From NCBI RefSeq assembly GCF_002954615.1, contig NZ_MSCJ01000001.1:558001-622000 (forward strand): a stretch of 64,000 nucleotides of DNA. The letters run 5' to 3'. Shown in pieces: positions 1 to 9,844 of the stretch; positions within the stretch are counted from its first letter, which is position 1; each line of letters starts with the position of its first letter. Origin of the DNA: Photobacterium angustum. GTDB lineage: Bacteria > Pseudomonadota > Gammaproteobacteria > Enterobacterales > Vibrionaceae. Made by a program: the position numbers and the translations under genes. The notes beneath the pieces are model-generated. The model ran no database searches and was not told the origin of the DNA. It saw only the letters and a list, made by a program, of their open reading frames with translations.

Positions 1-770
1 CTATGATTTTAGTCGGTGGGCATAGCCTTCACCATTTAGGCTTTTTAATGGGCAGTGAAACCATTGCGTTAGGTGAATTTGTTGGCGGCTTCATTACAGT
101 AATTGCTGTTATTGGTGCAATTAATGCCTTTAACATGGTCGATGGTATTGATGGACTATTAGGTGGTTTAGCATCGGTTACATTTACAGCATTAGGTACT
201 GTTTTCTTCATGAGTGGCAACGAGTACTTAGGTACGATCTGTTTCTTAATCGTAACTGCGTTAGTGCCTTATATTTTATTAAATTTAGGTTTCCCATTAG
301 GTCGCCGCTTTAAAATATTTATGGGGGATGCAGGCAGCATGTTTATTGGCTTCTCTGTGGTGTGGATGTTGATACGTGGCACGCAAGAGTCAAGCATAGA
401 GGCATTTAAACCAGTAACAGCGCTTTGGTTAATTGCCCTTCCGTTAATGGATATGGCAACGATCATGATCCGTCGTGTTCGTAAAGGTCATTCGCCTTTT
501 AAACCCGATCGAGAGCATTTACACCATATTTGTCAGCGAATGGGGTTATCGCCATTAATGACGCTATGTGTAATTTGTTTGATGGCAAGTATTTGTGCGG
601 TTGTAGGTCTTTGGGCTGATATGAGTGGTGTTGAAGAATCGACCATGTTTATTAGCTTTTTAATAACATTTTCTATATATTTTTACGTCATAAATCATAT
701 ATGGGTGATAAGTAAAAAAATTAAGAATATATCACACTCATACTTAAGTTTAGTTCGGAAGCATAGATAA
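1..770 (+). CDS. wecA: WecA, undecaprenyl-phosphate GlcNAc-1-phosphate transferase (5' end outside window)
   Basis: Integral membrane sugar-1-phosphate transferase that loads the first sugar phosphate onto undecaprenyl phosphate for O-antigen or related glycans. About 255 C-terminal residues are visible, against roughly 365 in Escherichia coli. The PNPT-family signatures are present: NAFNMVDGIDGLLGG at visible residues 41-55, FMGDAG at 106-111 and the cytoplasmic HLHHI at 172-176. The reading frame is open to the left edge, so the ATG at position 3 is internal and the gene is cut by the window. The stop lies 2 nt before wzy. From about base 660 the C-terminal codons become much more AT-rich than the upstream part, suggesting that a recombination junction lies inside the gene. 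Confidence 0.93.
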   Translation, partial: MILVGGHSLHHLGFLMGSETIALGEFVGGFITVIAVIGAINAFNMVDGIDGLLGGLASVTFTALGTVFFMSGNEYLGTICFLIVTALVPYILLNLGFPLGRRFKIFMGDAGSMFIGFSVVWMLIRGTQESSIEAFKPVTALWLIALPLMDMATIMIRRVRKGHSPFKPDREHLHHICQRMGLSPLMTLCVICLMASICAVVGLWADMSGVEESTMFISFLITFSIYFYVINHIWVISKKIKNISHSYLSLVRKHR

Positions 771-772
771 AT

Positions 773-1963
773 ATGATATATGTTTGGTTGATTTTATCGT
801 TATTATTATGTTTTTTATCACTAAATAAAATAAAAAATAATAAATTATATATATTACCATTTTTTTATTGTTTCATTACTTGTTACAGCATTTTGGGTTT
901 TGAAGTTTTTTCATATTCGATAGATGTACCCTTTGATTTATATTATGATATAAACCCTTATGATAATAAGTTCTATGTGTATATATTATCTTCTTGTATC
1001 CTTTTTATTTTTGGCTTTTCTATTTTTAATATTAAAGATAATTATAAATCGTCTTTTAATTATAACATTGATTTAAGTCGATATTCATTTTATTGTTTTT
1101 TTATTGTTTTGATTTCTTATCATATCGGTTACGGATTTGAAAATATATATTATAGACAAGGCTATACTATATCTGGCGATGGAGTTCCAATAATTAGAAC
1201 AATATATACATTACTTCTTCCTATAGTTGCAATATTATTAGCATTTGATAAAAAAAGAATAAAGCGACATTTTTTACTTATAATTCTCGTCATAATGGTT
1301 TTAGGAAGTTCTAGTCGGAATGTAATAATGATACCTATATGTTACTTTATTGGTACCTATTTGAAAAATAGTAAGGTTTCTATTCTTCAAATAACATTTA
1401 CTATCCTTATTTCTGTGCTATTACTTGGTGCTGTCATGGAATGTAGAAATAATCCCTATCAAGGGGTTGTTCCAAACCTACAGTATTTAATTGAAAATGG
1501 CATTAATATTAAGAAAATGTTTGAATCTATAAACTATCTTACAAGTTTTTCAGTTTTCGCTAATATGGCAGTAATTCAAAACTTTACCTTAGACTTAAAC
1601 TCTTTTTTTATATCTATTAATCCATTGCCTTCGTCTTTTTTAAATATAAATAATATGGTTGAAAGTCAAAAAATAAATCAATATGCTCCATATCCTGCTT
1701 TTTCGACCATAGTGAAGTCTGGACCAGTATTTTTTTCTATATATTATATTAGTGCTGGTCTTTTATGGGGGGCAATATATAAATATATTAGCGATAAAAA
1801 TTCTTTTATAAAGTTAATTATTTTAATTCTATTTTTAGTTTATGTGGTTATGAGTACTCAATATAACCTTAGAGGTGTAAATAGGTTAATATATTACTCT
1901 ATGATAGTTATCTTTCTATATAAGATAAAAGCTATTTTAAATTTCAATCTTAAAAAATGGTAA
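773..1963 (+). CDS. wzy: Wzy-like O-antigen/oligosaccharide repeat-unit polymerase
   Basis: Predicted polytopic inner-membrane protein of 396 residues, with about ten or more hydrophobic segments and a larger polar stretch in the second half (about residues 220-300), as expected for Wzy polymerases. These link lipid-borne repeat units on the periplasmic side. Wzy proteins have little sequence conservation, so the call rests on topology, size and position between wecA and glycosyltransferase/wzx genes. It is very AT-rich, unlike wecA upstream. The start is an ATG 2 nt after the wecA stop, so the two are probably co-transcribed. A different polytopic polysaccharide protein is possible but less likely, because wzx is found separately. 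Confidence 0.75.
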   Translation: MIYVWLILSLLLCFLSLNKIKNNKLYILPFFYCFITCYSILGFEVFSYSIDVPFDLYYDINPYDNKFYVYILSSCILFIFGFSIFNIKDNYKSSFNYNIDLSRYSFYCFFIVLISYHIGYGFENIYYRQGYTISGDGVPIIRTIYTLLLPIVAILLAFDKKRIKRHFLLIILVIMVLGSSSRNVIMIPICYFIGTYLKNSKVSILQITFTILISVLLLGAVMECRNNPYQGVVPNLQYLIENGINIKKMFESINYLTSFSVFANMAVIQNFTLDLNSFFISINPLPSSFLNINNMVESQKINQYAPYPAFSTIVKSGPVFFSIYYISAGLLWGAIYKYISDKNSFIKLIILILFLVYVVMSTQYNLRGVNRLIYYSMIVIFLYKIKAILNFNLKKW

Positions 1964-1967
1964 TAAA

Positions 1968-3092
1968 ATGGAAAAAAAAGTTGGTCTGATTACATATCAT
2001 GCATCTCATAATATAGGTTCAATGTTACAAACCTATGCGATGCAATATATACTGACGAATAAATATAATTGTCAAGTTGAAATAATAGATTTTTCAAGTA
2101 AAGCGCAGCAAAACATGTATTCATTATTTCCAAAAATTAACTCAAAGAATCAGTTGATTAAAAATGGAATTAACGCTCTAGCATATCCGATCTTAAAATC
2201 AAGATTTAATGATTTTGAATGGTTTATTGATGAGTATTTTAATTTGACAAGTGAAAGCTTTTCAACAACAAGCAGTTTAAAGTCATTATCTGGAAAATAT
2301 GATTATATTGTTACTGGTAGCGATCAGATTTGGAATGTTAACTGCACTGACTTTGATGACGCATACTTTATTCCGTTTTGTGATAAGGCTAAAAAAATAT
2401 CTTATGCGCCAAGTCTAGGCGGTAAAAATATACTAAAAGCAAACGTAGATCTTAGTAAATATAAAAAATTTATCAATGATATTGATTATATATCAGTTAG
2501 AGAAGTTAATGGTAAAAAATGGTTAGATGAGATATCAGGAAGAAGTTTTGATGTTGTTGCCGATCCTACAATTTTATTAGAAAAGGAAGTCTGGGATACA
2601 TTAGTTCCCGAACGAGAAATTCAAGGTGATTATATTTTCTTCTATGGTGTTCCTTTTAGTCCTAAGACCTATGATTATGTAAAAGAAATATCTAAAAAGC
2701 TAAATATGCCTGTTGTAATGTTAGATGCTAAATCATATATATATAAATATAACTATACAAAAGGTTTTACTCTCTCTAAGAGATCTAGACCAAATGATTA
2801 CTTAGGTCTTATAAAATATTCAAAACTTGTAATTACTACCTCTTTTCATGGTTCTATTTTTTCTTCTTTATTTAACAAAGACTTCTGGGCGGTAACCTTT
2901 AAAGAAACAAATCCAGATGACGATCGTATAAAAACATTACTTGGACAACTTAACTTATCTGAAAGATTGATTTACATTGAAGATCATGAAAATTACAATC
3001 TTCTTGAAAGTATCGATTATTTAAACTTCGATAAAGACCTATATGAGTTTAGAAAGAAAAGTTTTGCCTTCTTAGATAATGCATTAATGTAA
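1968..3092 (+). CDS. Polysaccharide pyruvyl transferase family protein
   Basis: Cytoplasmic protein of 374 residues in the CsaB/WcaK-like pyruvyl transferase family, which transfers pyruvate from phosphoenolpyruvate to a sugar to form a ketal. The N-terminus has the family pattern ITYHASHNIGSMLQTYAMQ. TGSDQIWN is at residues 116-123, and the conserved active-site-like ITTSFHGSIFSSLF is near 289-302. It starts 4 nt after wzy in the same AT-rich operon. By inference the repeat unit carries a negatively charged pyruvate. The exact acceptor sugar cannot be read from the sequence. Some members of this family in glycan loci are annotated only as family proteins, so the reaction is less certain than the fold. 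Confidence 0.85.
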   Translation: MEKKVGLITYHASHNIGSMLQTYAMQYILTNKYNCQVEIIDFSSKAQQNMYSLFPKINSKNQLIKNGINALAYPILKSRFNDFEWFIDEYFNLTSESFSTTSSLKSLSGKYDYIVTGSDQIWNVNCTDFDDAYFIPFCDKAKKISYAPSLGGKNILKANVDLSKYKKFINDIDYISVREVNGKKWLDEISGRSFDVVADPTILLEKEVWDTLVPEREIQGDYIFFYGVPFSPKTYDYVKEISKKLNMPVVMLDAKSYIYKYNYTKGFTLSKRSRPNDYLGLIKYSKLVITTSFHGSIFSSLFNKDFWAVTFKETNPDDDRIKTLLGQLNLSERLIYIEDHENYNLLESIDYLNFDKDLYEFRKKSFAFLDNALM

Positions 3093-3102
3093 TTTAAAAT
3101 AG

Positions 3103-3134
3103 TTAACTATCCTTGAATTTTTAAGGATAGTTAA
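3103..3134 (+). repeat. Perfect 12-bp inverted repeat between pyruvyl transferase and GT2 genes
   Basis: TTAACTATCCTT (3103-3114) pairs exactly with AAGGATAGTTAA (3123-3134) across an 8-nt loop. It lies in the longest gap of the AT-rich glycosyltransferase cassette. No clear U-tract follows, so it may be an attenuator, an mRNA-processing or stability hairpin, or a relic rather than a full terminator. Confidence 0.6.
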
Positions 3135-3152
3135 AATAATGATAGGTCATAT

Positions 3153-4112
3153 ATGTCTCCTTTTTTTTCAATAATTGTACCAGCATATAATTGTGAAAAA
3201 TCAATTGAAAAATGCTTAAATAGTATATTAAATCAATCTTTTAAAGATTTTGAATTGATTGTAATTAATGATGGTTCTACTGATAATACTTCTAACATTC
3301 TTACAAGCTTTAAAGATATAGTTGTTATAAATAAAGAAAATGAAGGTGTATCATCTTCAAGAAATATGGGTATAAATATAGCCCAAGGAAAATATACTAT
3401 ATTTATAGATTCTGATGACTGGGTAAGTGAAGAATATTTATTATCTACTCATGATGTTTTAGTTAAAAAAGAAATTGATATTTTATTTCTAAATTATTAC
3501 TCTTTTTTATATGGGGCATCTAATACTAAATTTGTTGATAATAAGATAAATGAAGGCTTTTACAGTAAAGGCGATATTGTAAATGCTTTCTTAAATAGAG
3601 AAATTTCAAACTCACCTTGGGATAAGATTTTTAGAACATCAATAATAAAAAAATTGCAGCCTTTTTTTCCTGTTGCTATCTCTTTAGGAGAAGATTCTGT
3701 AGCAGTAAGCCGAGCTATTTTAAATGCTGAAGAATATTATGTAATGAATGAAGCATTTTATATTTATGAGTTTAATCACCAAAGTGTGACTAAATCATCA
3801 TTATCTTATAAAAAATTAAATGATGTATATAAGGTCCTTATTCTTCTTGATGAAGTTTATAAAGATTATTCAAAAGATTACCATTACATGTTAATTAGAC
3901 AAAGCATTTCATATATATCACTAATGCTTAGAAGTGAAATTAAGCATGATGAAATAGTTAATGTTTTCATTAAATCAATAGAAAACATTAGGCTTATATC
4001 TGTAAAAAATATTAAGTGGAAATTCCTTTTAACTCTTTTGAAGTTGATTAATAAATTTATAGGTAAGAAAGGGGTTTTATTTTTAGTTTCAAGGTTAAGG
4101 TTTAATTTATAA
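3153..4112 (+). CDS. Glycosyltransferase family 2
   Basis: GT-A fold transferase of 319 residues. The nucleotide-binding start SIIVPAYNCEKSIEKC, NDGSTDN (residues 39-45) and the metal-binding DSDDW (86-90) are all present. The C-terminal half is alpha-helical and basic without clear membrane helices, fitting a cytoplasmic enzyme attached to the inner face of the membrane. Its role would be to add one sugar to the repeat unit on undecaprenyl diphosphate. The donor cannot be predicted. The ATG at 3153 follows a weak AGG. It is AT-rich like its neighbours. Confidence 0.85.
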   Translation: MSPFFSIIVPAYNCEKSIEKCLNSILNQSFKDFELIVINDGSTDNTSNILTSFKDIVVINKENEGVSSSRNMGINIAQGKYTIFIDSDDWVSEEYLLSTHDVLVKKEIDILFLNYYSFLYGASNTKFVDNKINEGFYSKGDIVNAFLNREISNSPWDKIFRTSIIKKLQPFFPVAISLGEDSVAVSRAILNAEEYYVMNEAFYIYEFNHQSVTKSSLSYKKLNDVYKVLILLDEVYKDYSKDYHYMLIRQSISYISLMLRSEIKHDEIVNVFIKSIENIRLISVKNIKWKFLLTLLKLINKFIGKKGVLFLVSRLRFNL

Positions 4113-4119
4113 AATAATC

Positions 4120-5346
4120 ATGAGCTTATATTTTAAAAACTCACTGTGGATTATGCTTGAAAAAATAGCACTAAATTTTGGAGGCCTTATTGCTTATGTT
4201 TTGGTCTCAAACTATTTGGGTCCAGATAAATTCGGTCTAATTTCTTTTGCTATATCTCTTACATTAATACCTATAACTATATCACAGTGGGGAGCTAATC
4301 ATGTTGTATCAAACTATACACTAATAGATAAGAGTAAAAGCATATCAATTATATATGGTAGTCTGCATTTTAGAATATTAATTTTTATTACCTCATCGCT
4401 TTTAATTTACTTATTTCTTTTGTATAACAATAAAGGGCTGTATAATTCTAATGTTATATTGGTTTTTCTTATAAGCCATATATTTATCGGTCTCGATATT
4501 TATCAGTTTTATTTTTTATCTTCAAATAACTCTAAAATTAATGCTTTATCTAGCCTTCTATCACGGACAATAGCTATTTTACTAAGAGTTTTGTTTGTTT
4601 ATCTTTCTCTAGAGGTTTATTGGTTCTCTTTTCCTTTTTTAGTTTTTGGAATAATAAATTTTTATATAAAATCAAGAAAGGTTAAGGGGTTAAATAATGA
4701 AATAAAAAAACCAATTTTAAAAGATTTTATTTTTAATGGTTTTCCTTATTTGTTATCATCCTTATTAACTATTGTTTACATGAAGGTTAATGACTATTTA
4801 ATTATATCAATGGTCGATATGAAAAGTCTTGCAATCTATAATGTAGCTTTAACTTTGGGGTTTGCTTGGACTTTTATTCCTCAGTCATTCTCATTAAGTT
4901 TTTTAAATAAGGCGTTATCATGCAATAATTTCGATAAATCCAGAAAAGAACTTTTTAAGACTCATCTTTTTGTTTGCGCGTTATCAATACCTATAATAAT
5001 ATTTATTTTTTTCTTTTCAAAAGATATTATAGGTTTACTATTTTCTGACTCATACTCTAATGCAAGTGAAATATTACCACTTCTTTCTATTGCTGGCCTT
5101 TTCTCCATTTTAGGTGTTTTTAATAATAGGATAATTGGGTATTTTGAAGAAGGTAAAAGTTATTTGTATAAAAAGGTTTTTGTTACATCGATAATCTCCT
5201 TATTTATAGGTTGGTTTTTAGTTTCATCATATGGTCTCATTGGTGCTGTATATTCTTTATGTATAACTGAACTATTTAGCTTTACTGTGGCAAATTACTT
5301 TTTTAAAAGAGGCTTAATATTCAAAATACATTTTAACTTGAGGTGA
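4120..5346 (+). CDS. wzx: Wzx-like O-antigen flippase
   Basis: Polytopic membrane protein of 408 residues with about twelve hydrophobic segments and the polysaccharide-transport (MOP superfamily) start, including an N-terminal amphipathic stretch followed by GGLIAYVLVSNYLGPDKFG near residues 16-34. This pattern is characteristic of Wzx/RfbX flippases that move the lipid-linked repeat unit to the periplasmic face. It begins 7 nt after the GT2 stop, and its own stop overlaps the GTG start of the next gene. With wzy and wecA it defines a Wzx/Wzy-dependent assembly pathway. Confidence 0.88.
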   Translation: MSLYFKNSLWIMLEKIALNFGGLIAYVLVSNYLGPDKFGLISFAISLTLIPITISQWGANHVVSNYTLIDKSKSISIIYGSLHFRILIFITSSLLIYLFLLYNNKGLYNSNVILVFLISHIFIGLDIYQFYFLSSNNSKINALSSLLSRTIAILLRVLFVYLSLEVYWFSFPFLVFGIINFYIKSRKVKGLNNEIKKPILKDFIFNGFPYLLSSLLTIVYMKVNDYLIISMVDMKSLAIYNVALTLGFAWTFIPQSFSLSFLNKALSCNNFDKSRKELFKTHLFVCALSIPIIIFIFFFSKDIIGLLFSDSYSNASEILPLLSIAGLFSILGVFNNRIIGYFEEGKSYLYKKVFVTSIISLFIGWFLVSSYGLIGAVYSLCITELFSFTVANYFFKRGLIFKIHFNLR

Positions 5347-6209
5347 AGATTATTAAACATTGTATCCTTATTCAATGTCATAGATTGAATAATTCTCTCA
5401 TTTATAACTTAAACAAATTTAAAGATAACAATGATGTTGTTGTCATAATTCATGTTGATAAGAAGGTCGACATTGAAGAGTTTCTTTTTTTGGAATCTGA
5501 TAATGTTAAATTTGTAGAGAATCGGTTCTCTGTTTCATGGGGGAGTGTAAGTCAAATATTGCTTACTATCGAGCTTTTAAAATATTCAATTAAAGAAGGT
5601 TTTGAATATGTCACTTTTATATCTGGTGATGATGTATTTATAAAGTCAATTGACCAATTCTCCCAATTTATCAGAAATAATATAGAAAAGGAATTTATTG
5701 GATTTACTAATGGTGATTTCTCGAGTCGTTACGAATATATCCATTATGATTGTTTTTTCGAAAGAAAAGGCTTTATAAATAGGCTGAAAAGAAAGTTTTA
5801 TAAAGTTGCTTTTTCACTCGGATTATTAAAAAATAAAAGGGTAAAACCATTTAAAAAATTTTATAAGGGTTCTAATTGGTTTACATTATCAATTAGCTGT
5901 GTAACTTACATTCTAAAAAGAATACATGATGAACCTCAGGTTATTGATTATTTCAAAAATTCATTTTGTTGTGATGAGGTGTTCTTTCACTCAATAATAG
6001 CCAATAGTCCTTATTATGATTCTTTATACTCTAAAAATTTCAATGATAATAAGGCATCTCTTCGATATATTGATTGGGAAACTGGCCCTGATTATCCTAA
6101 AATATTAAGTTTTTCTGATTTAGATTCAAATTTCGATGATGATGTTTTTTTTATAAGAAAAGTTGGTGACGATATATCCATTGATTTTTTAAAGAATAGA
6201 TTTGGTTAA
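5343..6209 (+). CDS. GT14 (core-2/I-branching type) beta-1,6-N-acetylglucosaminyltransferase-like protein
   Basis: 288-residue protein of the glycosyltransferase 14 family. The family blocks are visible: HVDKK (37-41), a WGS-x-SQ block near 66-71, SGDDVFIKS (94-102), a GSNWFTLS block near residues 178-185, and CCDEVFFHS followed by a DWE-type segment. The start is a GTG that overlaps the wzx stop (GTGA), implying translational coupling. GT14 enzymes typically add a branching GlcNAc or xylose; here the donor and acceptor are unknown. The family is less common in bacterial glycan loci than GT2 or GT4. Confidence 0.82.
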   Translation: MKIIKHCILIQCHRLNNSLIYNLNKFKDNNDVVVIIHVDKKVDIEEFLFLESDNVKFVENRFSVSWGSVSQILLTIELLKYSIKEGFEYVTFISGDDVFIKSIDQFSQFIRNNIEKEFIGFTNGDFSSRYEYIHYDCFFERKGFINRLKRKFYKVAFSLGLLKNKRVKPFKKFYKGSNWFTLSISCVTYILKRIHDEPQVIDYFKNSFCCDEVFFHSIIANSPYYDSLYSKNFNDNKASLRYIDWETGPDYPKILSFSDLDSNFDDDVFFIRKVGDDISIDFLKNRFG

Positions 6210-6211
6210 TT

Positions 6212-7246
6212 ATGAAAAAAATTTTGTTTATTGGTGAGCTCCCACCATATTCATATCATGGAATTAGTTTGAGTAACCAAAGGATTCTTTCAGTTCTTAA
6301 TGATAGATATTATATCCACAAAATCATTGATAAGTATGCTAATAAAGGGATGTTATTTTCTATACTCTCTATTTTGTACTTGGTGTCAATGTTGTTTTGT
6401 ACCAAAGGAGGGTTCTCATATTTATACATTAACTTTCCAACGTCGAATTTAGGATTAGTAAAGTCAACTTTATTAGTACTTTTAAGTCGTCTTAAATGTA
6501 GGAATATTATAGTTGTAAGTCATTTACATCGGGGGGACTTTATTGAGTATTATAGTGCAAGTTTGATGTCAAAAATATTATCCAAAATATTTATGAGATT
6601 AAGCAATAATTGTCTTGTACTATCACGCACATCGAAAAACGAAATCGAGAAAGAAGGCTTTTCTAGTTCTAAGATTACTGTTTTACATAATACTGTTGAT
6701 GTAGAAAGAACTATGCTTGATTTTTCCTTTAAGGAAAATTACATATATTCTCTTTCCAATTATGTTAAGTCAAAGAACTTAGATTTTGTGATCGACCTTT
6801 CGCTTGAGAATGCGAATGTAAATTTTTACCTTAATGGTTCTCCAATTGAATTGGATTATTTTCTCTATTTGAAAAGTAAATCACCAGAGAATTGCTTTCT
6901 TGGTGAACGGGTGGATGGTGTTGATAAATTGTCAAAAATTAAAAATGCAAAGTTTTTGATTGTTCCATCTTTTAATGAAGGAATGCCATTAATTATATTA
7001 GAGGCTCTTTCTCAAGGGACACCAGTTATTTGCTTTAATGTTGGTTATATTTCAGATTATTTAGGTGAAGACTATTTAGGTTTAGTTAATGATATTAGCT
7101 TTGAAGCAATGAATGATAAATTAAGCTCGTTGCTTGATCTTGATATAAATGAGTACGAAGAGTTATCTAAATACTCTTATGAACTGTTCTGGAGTAATTA
7201 CTCTCCTGATATTATAAAACACGAAATTTTGAATGTTTTTCAGTAA
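6212..7246 (+). CDS. Glycosyltransferase family 4 (GT-B)
   Basis: 344-residue GT-B transferase. The first half contains an ELPPYSYHGIS glycine-region motif near the N-terminus. The C-terminal donor-binding half has the retaining GT4 EX7E motif: E256 and E264 within EGMPLIILEALSQG, preceded by FLIVPSFN. It begins 2 nt after the GT14 stop. It is the last gene of the strongly AT-rich cassette; codon use changes abruptly at the next gene, gmd. It is expected to add one sugar to the repeat unit from a nucleotide-sugar donor. Confidence 0.85.
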   Translation: MKKILFIGELPPYSYHGISLSNQRILSVLNDRYYIHKIIDKYANKGMLFSILSILYLVSMLFCTKGGFSYLYINFPTSNLGLVKSTLLVLLSRLKCRNIIVVSHLHRGDFIEYYSASLMSKILSKIFMRLSNNCLVLSRTSKNEIEKEGFSSSKITVLHNTVDVERTMLDFSFKENYIYSLSNYVKSKNLDFVIDLSLENANVNFYLNGSPIELDYFLYLKSKSPENCFLGERVDGVDKLSKIKNAKFLIVPSFNEGMPLIILEALSQGTPVICFNVGYISDYLGEDYLGLVNDISFEAMNDKLSSLLDLDINEYEELSKYSYELFWSNYSPDIIKHEILNVFQ

Positions 7247-7284
7247 ATAAAATTGAAAAATAATCTAAGTTATATAGAGGATTT

Positions 7285-8391
7285 ATGAAAAAAGCACTGA
7301 TTACTGGTATTACTGGCCAAGACGGTTCATACCTAGCTGAACTATTGTTAGAAGAAGGTTATGAGGTTCACGGGATAATTCGTCGCGCATCGTCTTTTAA
7401 TACTGAGCGTGTGGATGCTGTTTGTAATACGAACGATAATATCTACTTGCATTATGGTGATTTAACGGACTCTTCTAATCTTATTCGTCTTGTAAAAGAA
7501 ATCCAGCCAGATGAAATTTACAATCTTGGTGCCATGTCTCACGTAGCAGTGTCTTTCGAGTCACCTGAATATGCGGCTGATGTTGACGCGATGGGCACTA
7601 TTCGCTTACTCGAAGCAATCCGTATCAATGGCCTTGAGAAGAAAACTCGTTTCTACCAAGCATCGACATCTGAGCTTTACGGTGAGGTACGAGAAATCCC
7701 TCAGCGTGAAACCACACCTTTCCACCCTCGCTCTCCTTACGCTGTAGCAAAAATGTACGCTTACTGGATTACAGTGAACTACCGTGAATCTTACGGCATG
7801 TACGCATGTAACGGTATTTTGTTTAACCATGAATCCCCACGTCGTGGTGAGACATTTGTAACACGTAAAATTACACGTACGGTTGCCAATATTTCTCAAG
7901 GCTTAGAGTCTTGCCTATACCTAGGCAATATGGATGCGCTTCGCGACTGGGGTCATGCTAAAGATTACGTCCGTATGCAATGGATGATGCTACAACAAGA
8001 AGTGGCTGATGATTTTGTTATCGCAACAGGTAAACAAATCTCTGTGCGTGAGTTTGTTCGTATGTCTGCAAAAGAAGCGGGTATTGATCTTGAGTTCACA
8101 GGTAAGGGTGTGGATGAGATTGCAACTGTTACTGCAGTTGATAGTGAGAAAGCACCAAGCGTTAACGTCGGTGATGTGATTGTTCGTGTTAGCCCTAAGT
8201 TCTTCCGTCCTGCAGAGGTAGAGACCTTGCTAGGCGACCCAAGCAAAGCAAAAGAAAAGCTTGGCTGGACACCTGAAATTACCGTTGAAGAAATGTGCGC
8301 TGAAATGGTCGCTAATGACATTAATAAAGCAAAACAACACGCTCTACTTAAAGCCAATGGCTTTGATGTGTCTATTTCACTTGAAAACTAA
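7285..8391 (+). CDS. gmd: GDP-mannose 4,6-dehydratase
   Basis: Converts GDP-D-mannose to GDP-4-keto-6-deoxymannose, the first step to GDP-L-fucose. It is an extended short-chain dehydrogenase of 368 residues with the NADP-binding GITGQDGSY (residues 8-16), TSELYG and the catalytic Y152-x3-K156 (YAVAK); the length matches the family. ATAGAGGA upstream gives a good ribosome site for the ATG at 7285. The stop overlaps the fcl start (TAATG). Base composition is clearly less AT-rich than the preceding glycosyltransferases, marking the right edge of the strain-specific cassette. Confidence 0.97.
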   Translation: MKKALITGITGQDGSYLAELLLEEGYEVHGIIRRASSFNTERVDAVCNTNDNIYLHYGDLTDSSNLIRLVKEIQPDEIYNLGAMSHVAVSFESPEYAADVDAMGTIRLLEAIRINGLEKKTRFYQASTSELYGEVREIPQRETTPFHPRSPYAVAKMYAYWITVNYRESYGMYACNGILFNHESPRRGETFVTRKITRTVANISQGLESCLYLGNMDALRDWGHAKDYVRMQWMMLQQEVADDFVIATGKQISVREFVRMSAKEAGIDLEFTGKGVDEIATVTAVDSEKAPSVNVGDVIVRVSPKFFRPAEVETLLGDPSKAKEKLGWTPEITVEEMCAEMVANDINKAKQHALLKANGFDVSISLEN

Positions 8392-9368
8392 TGACGGTAT
8401 CTGTTGTGAAAAAACGTATTTTTGTTGCTGGTCACCGTGGTATGGTGGGTTCAGCAATTGTTCGTCAATTATCTCAGCGTGACAACGTTGAAATCATTAC
8501 GCGTACACGTAGCGAGTTAGATTTATTAAATCAACAAGCAGTCAGTGATTTCTTTGCTGAAGCACGTATTGATGAAGTGTACTTGGCTGCTGCAAAAGTA
8601 GGAGGTATTCATGCTAATAATACTTACCCTGCTGATTTCATTTATGAAAACTTGATGATGGAATGTAACATCATCCATGCTGCTCACCAGTATGATGTAC
8701 AGCACCTGCTATTTTTAGGCTCATCGTGCATTTATCCTAAGTTGGCTGAGCAGCCAATGACCGAATCAGCATTACTTACAGGTACGCTAGAAGCGACTAA
8801 CGAACCGTATGCTGTGGCAAAAATTGCCGGTATTAAGTTGTGTGAATCGTATAACCGTCAATACGGTCGTGATTACCGCAGCGTGATGCCAACGAACTTA
8901 TACGGTGAGAACGATAACTTCCACCCTGATAACTCACATGTGATTCCAGCCTTGATGCGTCGTTTCCACGAAGCGAAATTAAACAACGATAATGAAGTGG
9001 TGGTGTGGGGAACAGGTACACCAATGCGTGAATTCTTGTTCGTTGATGATATGGCTGCCGCTTCTATCCATGTGATGGAGTTAGATAATGAGACTTATCA
9101 AGCCAATACTCAACCAATGCTATCACACATTAATGTGGGTACCGGTGTTGACTGTACTATTCGTGAAATGGCAGAGACCATGGCAAAAGTCGTGGGCTTT
9201 GACGGTGATGTGGTCTTTGATAGCACCAAGCCGGATGGTACACCGCGTAAGTTAATGGATGTGAGCCGACTTGCTGATTTAGGTTGGCGTTATAGCGTGA
9301 GCCTAGAAGAAGGTTTAACGCAGACCTATCAGTGGTTCTTGGCAAACCAAGATAACTTTAGGAAGTAA
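8391..9368 (+). CDS. fcl: GDP-L-fucose synthase (epimerase/reductase)
   Basis: Bifunctional 3,5-epimerase and 4-reductase that turns the Gmd product into GDP-L-fucose. The 325-residue SDR protein has GHRGMVGSA near residues 14-22 and the catalytic Y140-x3-K144, followed by the typical [18 protein letters not shown] block. The ATG overlaps the gmd stop, so expression is probably coupled; an in-frame GTG a few codons later (VKKRIFVAG) is an alternative start. With gmd and gmm it forms the standard fucose block found in colanic-acid-type loci. Confidence 0.96.
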   Translation: MTVSVVKKRIFVAGHRGMVGSAIVRQLSQRDNVEIITRTRSELDLLNQQAVSDFFAEARIDEVYLAAAKVGGIHANNTYPADFIYENLMMECNIIHAAHQYDVQHLLFLGSSCIYPKLAEQPMTESALLTGTLEATNEPYAVAKIAGIKLCESYNRQYGRDYRSVMPTNLYGENDNFHPDNSHVIPALMRRFHEAKLNNDNEVVVWGTGTPMREFLFVDDMAAASIHVMELDNETYQANTQPMLSHINVGTGVDCTIREMAETMAKVVGFDGDVVFDSTKPDGTPRKLMDVSRLADLGWRYSVSLEEGLTQTYQWFLANQDNFRK

Positions 9369-9370
9369 TC

Positions 9371-9826
9371 ATGACACAACGGTTAGATACACATACATTC
9401 CAAACCGTTGTGGCACATACCCCACTTATTTCGCTTGATTTAATCGTTGAAAATGCAGAGGGCCAGGTGCTGCTTGGGCAGCGCCTGAATAAACCAGCAC
9501 AAGGTTATTGGTTCGTCCCTGGTGGACGCGTATTAAAAGACGAAACCTTGTCGATGGCATTTGCTCGATTAACGAAAGAAGAGTTAGGGGTTGAGTTGCA
9601 ACTGTCTGATGCGGCCTTAATTGGTCCATTTGAACATTTTTATGATGATAACTTCTCGGGTGATGACTTCACTACGCATTACGTTGTACTGGGTTATCGT
9701 CTAAAGCTTGATGTACCGCTGACGCACTTACCCAAAGAGCAGCATGGTCACTATCAATGGTTTGATGTGGCAACCTTACTTAATACTGACGATGTTCATC
9801 GTCATACCAAGCTTTATTTTCTCTAA
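9371..9826 (+). CDS. gmm: GDP-mannose mannosyl hydrolase (Nudix)
   Basis: 151-residue Nudix enzyme that hydrolyses GDP-mannose to GDP and mannose with inversion. The modified Nudix box [20 protein letters not shown] continues into ELG, a layout like that of the Gmm subfamily rather than the canonical REXXEEXGU. It starts 2 nt after fcl and precedes manC, the usual gmd-fcl-gmm-manC order. Its likely role is tuning the GDP-mannose/GDP-fucose pools. Confidence 0.93.
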   Translation: MTQRLDTHTFQTVVAHTPLISLDLIVENAEGQVLLGQRLNKPAQGYWFVPGGRVLKDETLSMAFARLTKEELGVELQLSDAALIGPFEHFYDDNFSGDDFTTHYVVLGYRLKLDVPLTHLPKEQHGHYQWFDVATLLNTDDVHRHTKLYFL

Positions 9827-9844
9827 ACAAAAGAAGAACGGATT

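Noticed and set aside
7606..8357. Two long minus-strand ORFs opposite gmd
   Set aside because: They lie entirely antisense to a highly conserved gene, have no family motifs and no ribosome sites.
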